NCBI GenBank assembly: GCA_035642125.1
Contig: DASQSZ010000045.1
Coordinates: 1 to 44,419, forward strand
DNA: 44,419 nt
Direction: 5' to 3'
Source: CALAED01 sp937891035
GTDB taxonomy: Bacteria; Actinomycetota; Actinomycetes; Streptosporangiales; Streptosporangiaceae
Of the stretch, positions 27,010-35,233 are shown in pieces. The notes beneath the pieces are model-generated. The model saw only the letters and a list, made by a program, of their open reading frames with translations. It made no database searches and had not been told where the DNA came from. Position 1 is the stretch's first letter; the number at the start of each line of letters is the position of its first letter. The position numbers were made by a program, and so were the translations under genes.

Positions 27010-29057
27010 CCGACGCGTCGGCGGTCGCCGTCGTGGGGATGAGCGGGCGCTTCCCCGGCGCCGGCGACCTGGCGGAGTATTGGGAGAACCTGCGCGCCGG
27101 GGTCTGTTCGATCCGCGACTTCGACGCGGCTGAGCTGCTGGCGGCCGGGGTCGACCCGGATCTGCTGCACAGCCCCGGTTACGTGCCGTCGAAGGGTTTC
27201 CTGGCCGAGGCCGACCGGTTCGAGGCGGAGCTTTTCGGGTTCAGCCGTGCGGAGGCTGCGGTCCTCGACCCCCAGCACAGGCTGCTGCTGGAGACCGCCT
27301 GGGCGGCCCTGGAAGACGCCGGCTACGACCCGCACCGGCCGCCGGCCCGTACCGGCGTGTACGTCGGCGGAGCGACGAGCGAGCACATGGTCGCGGCCCA
27401 TGCCGATCCGCGGCTGACGGCCCAGCTCGGCCCGCTGCACATGCGCATCCTCACCGACCGGGACTTTCTGGCGCCCTGGATCTCCTACCGGCTGGGCTTG
27501 ACGGGGCCGAGCATGACGGTTCAGACGGCCTGCTCCACGTCACTGACCGCCGTCCATCTGGCGACGCAGGCGCTGCTGTTGGATGAGTGCGACACGGCGC
27601 TGGCCGGCGGGGTCGCCGTGGACACCATAGCCAAGCGCGGCTACCTCTATCAGACCGGCGGGATCGTCTCGCCGGACGGCCGGTGCCGCCCGTTCGACGC
27701 CGCCGCGGCCGGGACGGTCGGCGGCAATGGCGTCGGTCTCGTGGTGTTGCGGCGGCTGGCGGACGCCCTCGCCTGCGGGGACCCGATCCGTGCCGTCATC
27801 GTGGGGTCGGCGGTCACCAACGATGGCGCGGGCAAGGTCGGCTTCACCTCGCCGGGCGTCGACCAGCAGACGACCGCGATCCGCGAAGCGTGGACGGTGG
27901 CCGGGCTCTACCCCGCGGCCGCGCAGTATCTGGAGGCCCACGGCACGGGCACCGAGGTGGGCGACCGGATCGAGCTGGCCGCGGCGAGCGCCGCGGTCGG
28001 CGAGGTCGCCCGCTGCGTGATCGGATCGGTCAAATCCAACATCGGCCACCTGGACTCGGCGGCGGGCGTGGCCGGGCTGATCAAGGTCGTACTGATGCTC
28101 GGTCACCAGACGATCGCGCCCACCGCGAACGTATCCCGGCCGCATCCCGACCTGGCGGCCGCCGGACTGCGCCTGCTCACCCGCGCGGAGCCGTGGGAGC
28201 GGCCGGCCGGGGGTACGCGCCTGGCGGGCGTCACCTCACTGGGCCTCGGCGGCACGAACGTCCACATCGTCCTGGCTGAGGCTCCCGCCGCCGTCCGTAC
28301 GGCGGAAACCGGTGGGACCGCCGGCCCGGTCGAGGCGGCGAAAGCCGTGCTGTTGCCGATCTCGGCCCGTACCGATGCGCAACTCGCCACCGCCGCCCAG
28401 CGGCTCGCGGCCGCGCTGCGCGCGCCCGCCGCCCCGGCGCTGCCCGACGTCGCGCATACCCTCCGCACCGGACGAGCCACGCTGGCGGTCCGGGCCTGTG
28501 TGATCGCCGGGTCCCGCGCGGAGGCGGCGGCCGCCCTGGAGTCCATCGCCGCCGGCGGCATCCGCGTCGGCGCGCCGGCCGCCACGGCCGCCGCCGAGCC
28601 GCGCGCGCTCGCGGAACGCTGGGTGCGCGGCGACAACGTTGACTGGCCCACGGGGCAGGGACGCCGGGTGCACCTGCCGACCTATCCGTTCGCCGGCGAC
28701 AGCTACGGCGAGCTGTCCTTGACCCCGCCCGGCCCGCAGGGCCCCGTCTCGGCACCGGCCACCGGCGGCGCCGCCACGGAGGCCGCCGACGAACCGATCG
28801 CCGCGGCCGTGACCAAGACGTTCATGACCGCGTTGGATCTGGCCGACGACGGCGAACTCGACCGGACGTACTTCGCCGCGGGCGGCGACTCACTGACGGC
28901 CGTCCATCTCGTCGGCGAGCTACGCGACAAGTTCGGGCTGGACGTGTCGGTCAAGCTGTTTCTCGAAGAACTCCCCGTCCGGGACATCATCGCGACGGTC
29001 CTGGCGCCGCGGGAGGACCCCTTGCTCGAATCGCTCCTCGACGAGATCGCCGACTGA
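27006..29057 (+). CDS. Polyketide synthase, KS-ACP without acyltransferase
   Basis: This 683-residue protein has a ketosynthase with all catalytic motifs: TACSTS (Cys at about residue 175), EAHGTGT (about 310) and KSNIGH (about 342). The KS-to-AT linker is present (VLLPISARTDAQL and DVAHTLRTGR). It runs straight into the post-AT linker (RWVRGDNVDW, LPTYPF) and an ACP (AGGDSLTAVH, serine at about 628). The acyltransferase is missing as a whole unit, so malonyl groups must come from an AT encoded elsewhere. The ATGA overlap with NRPS 3 places this extension step after the C-A-T module. There are no reductive domains and no TE, so a single unreduced ketide step is expected, with the chain passed on or released by another protein. 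The acidic C-terminal helix (EDPLLESLLDEIAD) could be a docking element. Confidence 0.93.
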   Translation: MTDASAVAVVGMSGRFPGAGDLAEYWENLRAGVCSIRDFDAAELLAAGVDPDLLHSPGYVPSKGFLAEADRFEAELFGFSRAEAAVLDPQHRLLLETAWAALEDAGYDPHRPPARTGVYVGGATSEHMVAAHADPRLTAQLGPLHMRILTDRDFLAPWISYRLGLTGPSMTVQTACSTSLTAVHLATQALLLDECDTALAGGVAVDTIAKRGYLYQTGGIVSPDGRCRPFDAAAAGTVGGNGVGLVVLRRLADALACGDPIRAVIVGSAVTNDGAGKVGFTSPGVDQQTTAIREAWTVAGLYPAAAQYLEAHGTGTEVGDRIELAAASAAVGEVARCVIGSVKSNIGHLDSAAGVAGLIKVVLMLGHQTIAPTANVSRPHPDLAAAGLRLLTRAEPWERPAGGTRLAGVTSLGLGGTNVHIVLAEAPAAVRTAETGGTAGPVEAAKAVLLPISARTDAQLATAAQRLAAALRAPAAPALPDVAHTLRTGRATLAVRACVIAGSRAEAAAALESIAAGGIRVGAPAATAAAEPRALAERWVRGDNVDWPTGQGRRVHLPTYPFAGDSYGELSLTPPGPQGPVSAPATGGAATEAADEPIAAAVTKTFMTALDLADDGELDRTYFAAGGDSLTAVHLVGELRDKFGLDVSVKLFLEELPVRDIIATVLAPREDPLLESLLDEIAD

Positions 29058-29107
29058 GGCCCCGGCGTCTGCATGTGATGCGCTTCCGCCTCGATGCGTG
29101 ACGCGCC

Positions 29108-29127
29108 CGGCGCCACCGCGGGCGCCG
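29108..29127 (+). terminator. GC-rich hairpin downstream of the PKS gene
   Basis: CGGCGCC and GGCGCCG form a perfect 7-base stem with a 6-base loop, 51 bases after the PKS stop. There is no T-tract, so it is only a possible terminator or attenuator between the PKS and methyltransferase genes. Confidence 0.4.
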
Positions 29128-29256
29128 TCGGCCTCGACGTGATCAAGTGGAGCACGACCATCCCAAGTCGGCGGAGGCGGCCATCGACTGGCGGACCAGC
29201 CGGCCACGTGGGGAGCCCGTATCGTTTGGGCAAGCCCCGCTGATTGAAGGACTGCG

Positions 29257-30060
29257 ATGCGAAACGGCGACCCGAGCGAACCCGGGTCCGGTCTCGACTA
29301 CGACGCCGAACTGCGGCTGCACAGCGAGGCGTTGCACCGCGCCGCCGGTGTCCGGGCCCACGAGCACGTTCTCGACATCGGCTGCGGAACCGGGCAGACC
29401 ACCCGAGCGGCCGCGCGCACGGCTCAGGCGGGCGGTGCGCTCGGGGTCGACATCTCCGCGCCCGCCATCGAGCGGGCCCGTGAGCTCGCCCGCGCCGAGG
29501 GGCTCGGCAACGTCACCTTCGAGTGCGCCGACGCGCAGGTCCGCCGCTTTCCGCGGGAACGCTTCGACCTCGCCATCAGCAGATTCGGCACAATGTTCTT
29601 CACCGACCCGGTCGCCGCTTTCGCCAACATCGGGCGGGCGCTGCGCCCGTCCGGACGCCTGGTGATGATGGTCTGGCAGGCCGCCGAGCACAATGAATGG
29701 GACGTCACCATCCGCCGATCACTCGGCGGACCCCAAGCACCGCTGGCCGTTCCCCCGCCGGGACCGGATCCGTTCTCGCTGGCCGACCCGCCGACCACCG
29801 AGGGGATCCTCAAGGCCGCGGGATTCGGCGGCGGCGCCTTCGCCGACGTCCACAAGCCCGTCTACTACGGTCCCGACGTGGCGACCGCGCTCGAGTGGGT
29901 CCGCGGCTTCACCGCCACCAGCGAACTACTACGGCGGCTGGAGCCCGCCGCGGCGGCGGACGCGCTCGGGCGACTGCGCGATGCGCTCGCCGCGCACCTG
30001 ACCGACGACGGCGTCTGGCTGGACTCCCGCGCCTGGATTATCACCGCACATCGCCCCTGA
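29257..30060 (+). CDS. Class I SAM-dependent methyltransferase
   Basis: This 267-residue protein has the class I methyltransferase signature: motif I VLDIGCGTGQT (residues 38-48), an acidic residue after strand 2 (GVDIS), CADAQVRRFP, and FDLAISRFGTMFFTDP. This resembles the UbiE/Methyltransf_11/25 group used for small molecules. It is last in the plus-strand operon, 199 bases after the PKS, and probably tailors the NRPS/PKS product by O-, N- or C-methylation; the target atom cannot be told. The AGG in the GAAGGACTGCG sequence before the ATG could serve as the ribosome binding site. Confidence 0.88.
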   Translation: MRNGDPSEPGSGLDYDAELRLHSEALHRAAGVRAHEHVLDIGCGTGQTTRAAARTAQAGGALGVDISAPAIERARELARAEGLGNVTFECADAQVRRFPRERFDLAISRFGTMFFTDPVAAFANIGRALRPSGRLVMMVWQAAEHNEWDVTIRRSLGGPQAPLAVPPPGPDPFSLADPPTTEGILKAAGFGGGAFADVHKPVYYGPDVATALEWVRGFTATSELLRRLEPAAAADALGRLRDALAAHLTDDGVWLDSRAWIITAHRP

Positions 30061-30095
30061 AACAGACGGATCGTCTCCTGTCCTCACCAGCAGGG

Positions 30096-30283
30096 ATCCG
30101 GGCACGGATCGTGCAGGACGCCGCCCGCGGCTGCGCCAACGCCGAGATCTCCTGCCCCTGGGCATCAGCGTCGATACCGGCGTTCCTGCCCGCCGCGCGG
30201 GCGCGCGCGGACACGGCGCGAGCCGTGGTTTCGCGGAAACGCTACGCGGCCCAGCTTCCGCTGGCGCTACTCGGCTGACGTGA
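30096..30283 (+). pseudogene. IS630-like transposase relic (helix-turn-helix part), frameshifted
   Basis: The translation IRARIVQDAARGCANAEIS, then after a one-base shift PLGISVDTG, matches the N-terminal helix-turn-helix of IS630-family transposases (pattern RARIVL-AA-G-SNAEIARRLGISVDTVRKW). No catalytic DDE part or terminal repeats are visible. It marks an old insertion at the boundary between the biosynthetic cluster and the accessory genes to the right. Confidence 0.55.
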
Positions 30284-30386
30284 GCGGCCGCATGTGGCTC
30301 ATCGAGTGAATCGCGCCTGGTCGGCGGAAGTGAAACGTAAAGTGGCACTGGCCGTGACATAGGGCAGGGCCGATGCCGGGGGAAGC

Positions 30387-30488
30387 GTGCTCGACGTCAA
30401 CAACCATCAGGGGAAGTTCGGCCAGGATTACGTCCGCGTCCTGGCCTCGGCGGCCGGCCTGCTCGTGCCGCCGGACACGCGGGCGTAA
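30387..30488 (+). pseudogene. 33-residue stub resembling the start of DUF4365 proteins
   Basis: GTG 30387, with GGGGGA five bases upstream, opens a short frame VLDVNNHQGKFGQDYVRVLA and so on, ending at TAA 30486. The pattern N-QG-FGE-FV-ALA-AAG resembles the N-terminus of DUF4365 domain proteins, which are nuclease-like and often lie near defence genes. The rest of the domain is missing. The similarity is recalled, not computed. Confidence 0.4.
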
Positions 30489-30577
30489 TCGGAGATCCTG
30501 GGTCTCTTCATGCTCGAGCCGTGCTTTGTCCGACCATCCGCTCCGGCCAGGCAAGAAGAAAAGGAAACAAGGGAACC

Positions 30578-31249
30578 ATGCCGTCCGACAAACTGTCCAC
30601 CAAGCAAAGAGCCGCGCTGTTCGCCCTGCTCGCCGAGGCGCGCGAGGTCTCCAACACCGAGCTCAAGGAACATTTCGGCTTCGCGCTCGATGGCAAGGAC
30701 CGTCAGAAGCTCAACGACCTGAAGCTGGTGGAAAGCCACAAGGAGGGCCGTCCGTACGTCCACGAGCTGACCGACGCGGGGTGGCGATGGTGCCACGACG
30801 AGTTTTTCGGCGAACCACCGGCCGGATCAGGCACGCTGACCCGCGCGACGTACGGTGTGCTCGCGCTTTTCGGGCGGTATATGGACGGCTCAGGCATGAG
30901 CCTGGCCGACATCCACGCCGCGAGCGGCGACGGCGCGGCACGGCAGGACAACGCCGACGCCGGGGTCGGCAAGGTCGCCAAGCTCGACGGGGACGTCGAG
31001 GTCGGCGTCGTCACGGCCTACCGCGCCCTAGCCGGCGAGCCGGGCGAGTTCGTGAAGCTGTCGGCGCTCCGCGGCCGCCTAGCCGGCGTCTCCAGGGCGG
31101 ACGCCGACGCGGCGCTGGCGACCATGTACCGAGCTCGGCGCATCAACCTGATCCCGCAGTCCGATCAGCTTTCGCTGACCGACGAGGACCGCGAGTCCGC
31201 GCTCCGCATCGGCGGAGAGCAGAAGCACCTGATCTCGATCGAGCGGTGA
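30578..31249 (+). CDS. Winged-helix protein paired with a double ATPase
   Basis: This 223-residue protein starts at ATG 30578, with AAGGG a few bases upstream. Residues 1-75 look like a winged helix-turn-helix (TKQRAALFALLAEAREVSNTELKEHF region, then KLVESHKEGRPYVHELTDAGWRW). A second winged-helix-like segment follows near the C-terminus (FVKLSALRGRLAGVSRADADAAL and on). It has no catalytic motif that I recognise. Its stop overlaps the next gene's start (TGATG), so the two proteins are made together and probably interact. It could be a DNA-binding adaptor or repressor for the ATPase. I do not recognise the family by name. Confidence 0.8.
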   Translation: MPSDKLSTKQRAALFALLAEAREVSNTELKEHFGFALDGKDRQKLNDLKLVESHKEGRPYVHELTDAGWRWCHDEFFGEPPAGSGTLTRATYGVLALFGRYMDGSGMSLADIHAASGDGAARQDNADAGVGKVAKLDGDVEVGVVTAYRALAGEPGEFVKLSALRGRLAGVSRADADAALATMYRARRINLIPQSDQLSLTDEDRESALRIGGEQKHLISIER

Positions 31250-34200
31250 TGAGCGGTAACGAGCTGAACGAATTGAACGAGGCGACCGAGCTGACCGCGC
31301 TGCGCGCGCTCACCTTCAACTGGACACGGGCCCTGGAGGAGGTATGGGAGCCGTCCCCATACCACGTCGAAGGCCTGCACAGCGAAATCGTCGAACTGGT
31401 ACGCCGTGGCATTGGCCAGGCCCGTGCCAGCGCTGGAACCAACCCGCTCGGCATTGTGCTCCGGGGCGAGCGCGGCGTCGGCAAGACGCATCTGCTCGGC
31501 TGGGTGCGCCAGGAAGTGCGGCGCAACGGAGGCTACTTCTTCCTGGTGACCGTGTCATCGGGAAAGACGTTCTGGGAGGAGGTACTCAGAGCGGTCGTCG
31601 AGGGCCTGCAGCCGCGGCTGGACGGCGACCGGGGCCAGATGGGGACGCTGCTCGACGATCTAGCCGTCCGGGTGGGGCTGGAAGGCTCGGTCCGCGACGC
31701 CGTCACGGGACGGGCGGCGCCATCCAGGAAGGACGTGGACGCCTTCGTCCGGGCGATTCGGGACCTCGACCGTACCGTCGGGCTCGGCTGCCAGGACGTC
31801 GCACGGTCGCTGGTCCTGCTCGCGTCTCCGGAGCAGGAGCACCAGGATGTCGGCTACTACTTTTTGTCGGGCGTGGAGCTCGAGCCGGATGAGCGTCGGT
31901 CGTGGGGCATCAGGTCGCAGCCGAAGAGGCTGGAGTTCCTCGTCACCGAGCTGTCCAGGCTCATCGCGCTATCCGGCCCGACCGTCGTGGCGATCGACCA
32001 GATCGACCCGCTGATCGATGACATGCAGCGGGCGGCCGAGACAGGCACGCCCGAGGCGCAACGAATGGCGTCGGAGGTGATTAACGGCCTGATGACGCTG
32101 CGCGACTTGACCCGCCGCACCCTCACCATCGTCTCTTGCCTGCCCGACCGCTGGGCGTTCGTCAGGGGACACGCAGTCGACACGGTGGCCGACCGGTTCC
32201 GCCACCCTCCGTATCTGCAGAACATCCCGAACGCCACCGTCGGCAAGAGCATGGTCGAGAAGCGGTTCGCCCTCGAGTATGCCGCCGTCGGGTTCGCCCC
32301 GCCCTACCCGACGTGGCCGGTCCTGCCGGAGGCCTTCGCCGAGGCGAGCGACTACACCGCCCGCCAGTTGCTCAAGCGCATCGACGCGCACGTCAGCGCC
32401 TGCCTGCAGGACGGCGTCGTACGGGAGCTCGATCGGCTCGGGGACTTGACCGCCGGTGAAGCGGCTGATGCCGGTGATGCCGAGCAGCCGGCCGCCTTCC
32501 CGCATCATGATGGACATGCGGTCGTAGACGATGCGGCGCTGGCCGAGCTGGACGCGAGGTTCGAACAGGTGCGTGCCGGGGCCGATGTGTCGGCGGCCTT
32601 CGACCAGCGAACCGAAGATCCAATCATGGTGGGGTTGCTGGCCGCGGGGCTTGAAGCGTGGATCAAAGAACGCGGCGACGACGACCCGCCCTTCGTCCTG
32701 GAGGCACCCCAGGGTCGGCCGCCCTCGCTGCACGCGTGCCTGACCCAGACGATCGACGAACGGACCGAACGGCAACGCCTGTGGGGCTTCCGGGCGATCA
32801 CCTCCGACAACGCCAAAGCTGTGTTGAGCCGCCTCCGGGCCGCCATCGCGAAGACCGGTCTCGACCGGGACAGCCCCGAGCGAAAGCTCTTCATCGTCCG
32901 GAACACGAGGTGGCCGACTGGCCCGACCACCGCACGGGAAACGGATGCGTTCGATGAGAACGGCGGCGTCGCCCTGGCGGTCGCCAACGACGATCTCAAG
33001 ACCTTCGCCGCGCTTCGTGTCATGCTCGACCTGCGCCACCCGAGTCTGGACGCATGGCTGGCCGTACGGCGACCGGCGAGCGGCACCGAGCTGCTGAGTC
33101 GCGCGCTCGGCGACGCGCCGCCGGCGCGCCCCGCCGGGTCGTCACCGGCGGGCTTCGAGCATGACAACCGGCCGGCGATCCGGGTGGGCACCACGATGGT
33201 CGGCGGCGCGTCGGCGTCCCTTGAGCTGCGGCTGCTGCCAAAGCACACCGCGATCTTCGCCGGTTCCGGCTCCGGCAAGACCGTATTGATCCGGCGAATG
33301 GTGGAAGAATGCGCGCTGCGCGGGATCTCGGCCATCGTGCTCGACCCGAACAACGACCTGGCACGGCTCGGCGACGCCTGGCCAGAGGCTCCGGAGCTCT
33401 GGATCGGCGACGATGCCGCTCAGGCGCGGGAGTACCTGGACAGGACCGACGTGGTGGTGTGGACGCCGGGCCGGCAGGGCGGCCGGCCGCTGGTCTTCCA
33501 GCCGCTGCCGGCGTTCGCGGACATCGTCGACAGCCCCGACGAGTTCGACGCCGCGGTTTACGCCGCCGTCGACGCGTTCGCGCCGCGGGTCAACGCGAAT
33601 AAGGGGACCGACAGGGCGCGGCTGGAAAGGGCGGTCCTCACCGAGGCGCTCAAGTACTTCGGCCGCAACGGCGGCAGCACGCTGGGCGAGTTCATCGCCC
33701 TGTTGAACGCGCTGCCGCAGGACGCGAGCACGCTCGCCAAGGCCCCCGGGGTCGCCGCGGATCTCGCCGAGAAGCTGGAGGTGGCCAGGATCAGCGACCC
33801 GCTCTTCGGCGGCGTCGGGCATCCGGCCGACCCCGGCATACTGCTTATCCCGCCCGCAGGCAAGCGAGCCAGGGTTTCCGTGATCAGCATGATCGGCTTG
33901 CCGGGTGACGAGCAGCGGCAAAGCTTCGTCAACCAGCTGCAGATGGCGCTGTTTTCCTGGGTGAAACGGCATCCGGCCGGTGACGACACGCCCAGCGGGC
34001 TGCTTGTGATGGACGAGGCGCAGACGCTGGCGCCATCTTTGGGCAGCACGCCGAGCACGCAGAGCTCGATCCAGCTGGCCTCACAGGCGCGCAAGTACGG
34101 GCTCGGCCTGGTGTTCGCGACGCAGGCGCCGCGCGGTCTGCACAACCACATCTCGGGCAACGCGACGACGCAGTTTTTCGGCCGGTTGAACCATCCAGCC

Positions 34201-34407
34201 CAGATAGAGTCGGCCCGGGACCTCGCCCGGGCCAAGGGCGGCGACATCAGGGACGTCGGCGGGCTGGGCCCGGGCGTCTTCTATCTGGCCACCGAGAACC
34301 GCGGCTTTCACAAGATCCGTACACCGATGTGCCTGAGCCACCACCCGCCGAGTCCGCTCACCGAGGAGGAGGTCATCGCCCGGGCGCGGCGGCGGGCCGC
34401 CGGTTAG
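31249..34407 (+). CDS. Large protein with ORC/AAA-like and HerA-like ATPase domains
   Basis: This 1052-residue protein starts at ATG 31249, inside the stop of the previous gene. The N-terminal third is a P-loop ATPase: Walker A RGERGVGKTH (about residue 73) and Walker B TVVAIDQID (about 246), resembling ORC/AAA_16 proteins. A middle region (about 400-640) has no clear motif. The C-terminal third resembles HerA/FtsK-type DNA translocases: Walker A GSGSGKTVLI (about 671), a block around VLDPNNDLARLGD, Walker B GLLVMDEAQTLAP (about 919), and LVFATQAPRGLHNHISGN with a terminal arginine-rich end. Such motors usually pump DNA or partner with nucleases in repair or phage defence. No nuclease gene survives beside it, apart from the DUF4365-like stub upstream. 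The function is unknown; a DNA-translocation or defence role is an inference. Confidence 0.82.
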   Translation: MSGNELNELNEATELTALRALTFNWTRALEEVWEPSPYHVEGLHSEIVELVRRGIGQARASAGTNPLGIVLRGERGVGKTHLLGWVRQEVRRNGGYFFLVTVSSGKTFWEEVLRAVVEGLQPRLDGDRGQMGTLLDDLAVRVGLEGSVRDAVTGRAAPSRKDVDAFVRAIRDLDRTVGLGCQDVARSLVLLASPEQEHQDVGYYFLSGVELEPDERRSWGIRSQPKRLEFLVTELSRLIALSGPTVVAIDQIDPLIDDMQRAAETGTPEAQRMASEVINGLMTLRDLTRRTLTIVSCLPDRWAFVRGHAVDTVADRFRHPPYLQNIPNATVGKSMVEKRFALEYAAVGFAPPYPTWPVLPEAFAEASDYTARQLLKRIDAHVSACLQDGVVRELDRLGDLTAGEAADAGDAEQPAAFPHHDGHAVVDDAALAELDARFEQVRAGADVSAAFDQRTEDPIMVGLLAAGLEAWIKERGDDDPPFVLEAPQGRPPSLHACLTQTIDERTERQRLWGFRAITSDNAKAVLSRLRAAIAKTGLDRDSPERKLFIVRNTRWPTGPTTARETDAFDENGGVALAVANDDLKTFAALRVMLDLRHPSLDAWLAVRRPASGTELLSRALGDAPPARPAGSSPAGFEHDNRPAIRVGTTMVGGASASLELRLLPKHTAIFAGSGSGKTVLIRRMVEECALRGISAIVLDPNNDLARLGDAWPEAPELWIGDDAAQAREYLDRTDVVVWTPGRQGGRPLVFQPLPAFADIVDSPDEFDAAVYAAVDAFAPRVNANKGTDRARLERAVLTEALKYFGRNGGSTLGEFIALLNALPQDASTLAKAPGVAADLAEKLEVARISDPLFGGVGHPADPGILLIPPAGKRARVSVISMIGLPGDEQRQSFVNQLQMALFSWVKRHPAGDDTPSGLLVMDEAQTLAPSLGSTPSTQSSIQLASQARKYGLGLVFATQAPRGLHNHISGNATTQFFGRLNHPAQIESARDLARAKGGDIRDVGGLGPGVFYLATENRGFHKIRTPMCLSHHPPSPLTEEEVIARARRRAAG

Positions 34408-34445
34408 CGGCGCGGCGGTTGCCGCATCGCCGGGTCGGTGGATGG

Positions 34446-34561
34446 TCATCGGACGATCTCCCTGCACTTCGACGTGACCGCCCGGAGCGCCTTGGCTGCT
34501 CCACCTCGTGGTCAAGGCCGCTCGCGGCCACGTGCTCGGCCGGCCCGTGCGCCCAGTCCCG
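34446..34561 (-). pseudogene. Fossil of the C-terminal end of the NRPS 1 epimerization domain
   Basis: On the minus strand, 34561-34497 encodes DWAHGPAEHVAASGLDHEVEQ, matching NRPS 1 DWAHRLAEHVAAGGLDHEVEH (DNA 3565-3501). Positions 34493-34446 encode ALRAVTSKCREIVR plus TGA, matching the last residues ALRAIAAKCRDIVR plus TGA (DNA 2806-2759). About 690 bases between the two segments are deleted and the frame is broken. Similarity appears to extend a little past the stop codon (34409-34432 against 2729-2755). It starts only about 40 bases after the ATPase gene. Confidence 0.88.
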
Positions 34562-34603
34562 CGTATGGATGACGACAACGATCTGAGATCGCGTGGCCAC
34601 AAG

Positions 34604-34632
34604 TTGTCACATCGGGTGGAGAGCTTTACATC
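34604..34632 (+). promoter_or_regulatory. Possible promoter of the small protein/heme enzyme pair
   Basis: TTGTCA (34604-34609) and TACATC (34627-34632) are separated by 17 bases and lie 57 bases before the ATG at 34689. The -35 fits the housekeeping consensus in five of six positions; the -10 is weak. Confidence 0.35.
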
Positions 34633-34688
34633 GCTCATGACCGGGGTTGATGGTTGGGACTACACATACGGGGAGCGGGGGCGGGATC

Positions 34689-35174
34689 ATGCATTCCCTG
34701 CCTACGGCAGCTGAGTTGCTCGGCACATCGGGCGAAGATCTCGATCGGCTTTTTCGGTCAAGTCCTCCGGGCCCGGTCCCTGACGGAGACGGCTTGGGCA
34801 CCGTGCTCATCGCGCCGGGCGGCGGCCCTGGCCGACTGCTCGCCCGGGCCGCGCGGGCCGTGGCCTGGCAAGGCAAGGTCTTTGACGCGGAGCGCGGACT
34901 CCTGCGCAACAAGGTGACGCCCTTACGTGTCCGGGCGATCCGCGCCCGGGTCTACCGGGGTCCGAGCTGGGTGGACGGGAATGACTGCATCGTGCTGGAT
35001 TACTCCCGCACGTCATGGGCGGCGCGCTGGATACGCGACGAGATCAGGCTGGTAGGTCCCGGCTTGTACCTGGGCGTCATCTTTGTCCGCCGGCATCGCA
35101 TCGGCGGTTTCTCGCTCAGCTTCGGCGGCGGTTCGGCCGATTCCGAGCCGGACCATCGCTCCCGGGGCCGGTGA
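34689..35174 (+). CDS. Conserved hypothetical protein, small, beta-rich
   Basis: The product has 161 residues from ATG 34689, which is preceded by a GGGAGCGGGGGCGGG run; an in-frame TTG at 34647 is less likely. After a leader segment (ELLGTSGEDLDRLFRSSPPG) the core runs VAWQGKVFDAERGLLRNKV, then SWVDGNDCIVLDYSRTS, RDEIRLVGPGLYLGVIFV and FSLSFG. The alternating strands suggest a lipocalin- or NTF2-like barrel. I recall similar uncharacterised actinobacterial proteins but no function. It lies 59 bases upstream of the heme enzyme on the same strand, so the two probably share a transcript. Confidence 0.7.
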   Translation: MHSLPTAAELLGTSGEDLDRLFRSSPPGPVPDGDGLGTVLIAPGGGPGRLLARAARAVAWQGKVFDAERGLLRNKVTPLRVRAIRARVYRGPSWVDGNDCIVLDYSRTSWAARWIRDEIRLVGPGLYLGVIFVRRHRIGGFSLSFGGGSADSEPDHRSRGR

Positions 35175-35233
35175 GCTTGCCTCGGCCATGCCTCATCTCC
35201 TCCTCTCCCTCTCTCCTCGATCAGGTGACCACG

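Noticed and set aside
30373..34407. One continuous 1344-residue frame covering the whole ATPase region
   Set aside because: The first 292 residues are arginine-rich shadow translation of the winged-helix gene; the true start is ATG 31249, overlapping that gene's stop.
35015..35233. Longer start for the heme enzyme
   Set aside because: It would overlap the small hypothetical gene in another frame; ATG 35234 has AGGTGA upstream and begins a sensible N-terminus.
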